Shown piece after piece: positions 63,385 through 63,552 of a stretch of 63,552 nucleotides of DNA. A program made the translations under genes and the position numbers. Positions within the stretch are counted from its first letter, which is position 1, and the number at the start of each line of letters is the position of its first letter. The stretch is from an uncultured Eubacteriales bacterium. Lineage in GTDB: Bacteria; Bacillota; Clostridia; Oscillospirales; QAMX01. The stretch covers positions 1 through 63,552 of the forward strand of contig CAKTEH010000012.1 of assembly GCA_934546935.1 (NCBI GenBank). The letters are read 5' to 3'. Under the pieces are notes generated by a model that saw only the letters and a list, made by a program, of their open reading frames with translations, had not been told where the DNA came from and did no database searches.

Positions 63385-63552
63385 CCGTCCGTTTCGCTCA
63401 TTCGCAGACAAGGCGGCGGTTGCCGCCGATTTCCATTTAAGGAAATGGCGCTTGCTATTATGGGGAATGACGAACAGATAATATGAAGTGACCTCTCCAT
63501 TGTAGGGACGCGGATTTGCCTGTATACTGACAATGGAAGGCAGAGCAACAGG

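Overview
This window reads as chromosome of an anaerobic, spore-forming Firmicute of the class Clostridia, most like the Oscillospiraceae group. The evidence is spo0A next to spoIVB, a WalRK-type operon, S-layer homology domains, T-box leaders, a ferredoxin-dependent 2-oxoacid oxidoreductase and moderately high GC with TTGACA/TATAAT promoters. I cannot name the genus. No CRISPR array, insertion sequence, tRNA or rRNA was seen.

Layout. Positions 1-1800 hold a 58-residue AbrB-type DNA-binding protein on the minus strand and a retron: promoter, msr-msd-like RNA with matched a1/a2 ends, and a reverse transcriptase with the retron NAxxH and VTG motifs. Positions 1860-14996 hold a giant secreted repeat protein (about 3,900 residues) behind a 54-base palindrome and an 11-G tract, followed by a small SLH protein. 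Positions 14996-26152 are minus-strand genes: an ABC-2 exporter, an unknown secreted protein, a mazF-lipoprotein-alr-nnrD cluster, a 2-hydroxyacid dehydrogenase with a TIM-barrel protein, and spo0A; spoIVB follows to 27408. Positions 27955-35760 form one plus-strand operon: NUDIX, walR-walK-yycH-yycI, ABC-F ATPase and a DUF6054-like protein. Positions 35821-41917 hold a regulator-ABC exporter operon and a two-component system with a GerMN lipoprotein. Positions 42283-47818 hold a DacF-type carboxypeptidase, a GNAT protein and the rpmG-secE-nusG-rplK-rplA operon, which stops after rplA. Positions 47998-48465 hold a XRE regulator divergent from a possible small membrane peptide.

The most coherent block is 48515-62104. 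Three minus-strand transcription units each start with a consensus promoter and a T-box leader. By aligning the three specifier loops I read CUC (Leu), GUA (Val) and AUC (Ile). They drive (Leu) a LeuA-like protein lacking the usual catalytic residues, a TIM-barrel/acyl-CoA synthetase fusion and an amidohydrolase; (Val) an XRE-cupin-acyl-CoA synthetase fusion, a P-loop ATPase and a four-subunit VOR/KOR-type ferredoxin oxidoreductase; and (Ile) a second XRE-cupin-acyl-CoA synthetase. Induction by uncharged branched-chain tRNAs suggests an anabolic route: activation of isobutyrate, isovalerate and 2-methylbutyrate, then reductive carboxylation to the 2-oxoacid precursors of Val, Leu and Ile. The pathway direction is inference; the leaders and domains are visible in the sequence. 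An Rrf2 regulator with three spaced cysteines sits beside it. The window ends with a NUDIX gene and a hairpin-rich stretch without a recognised gene.
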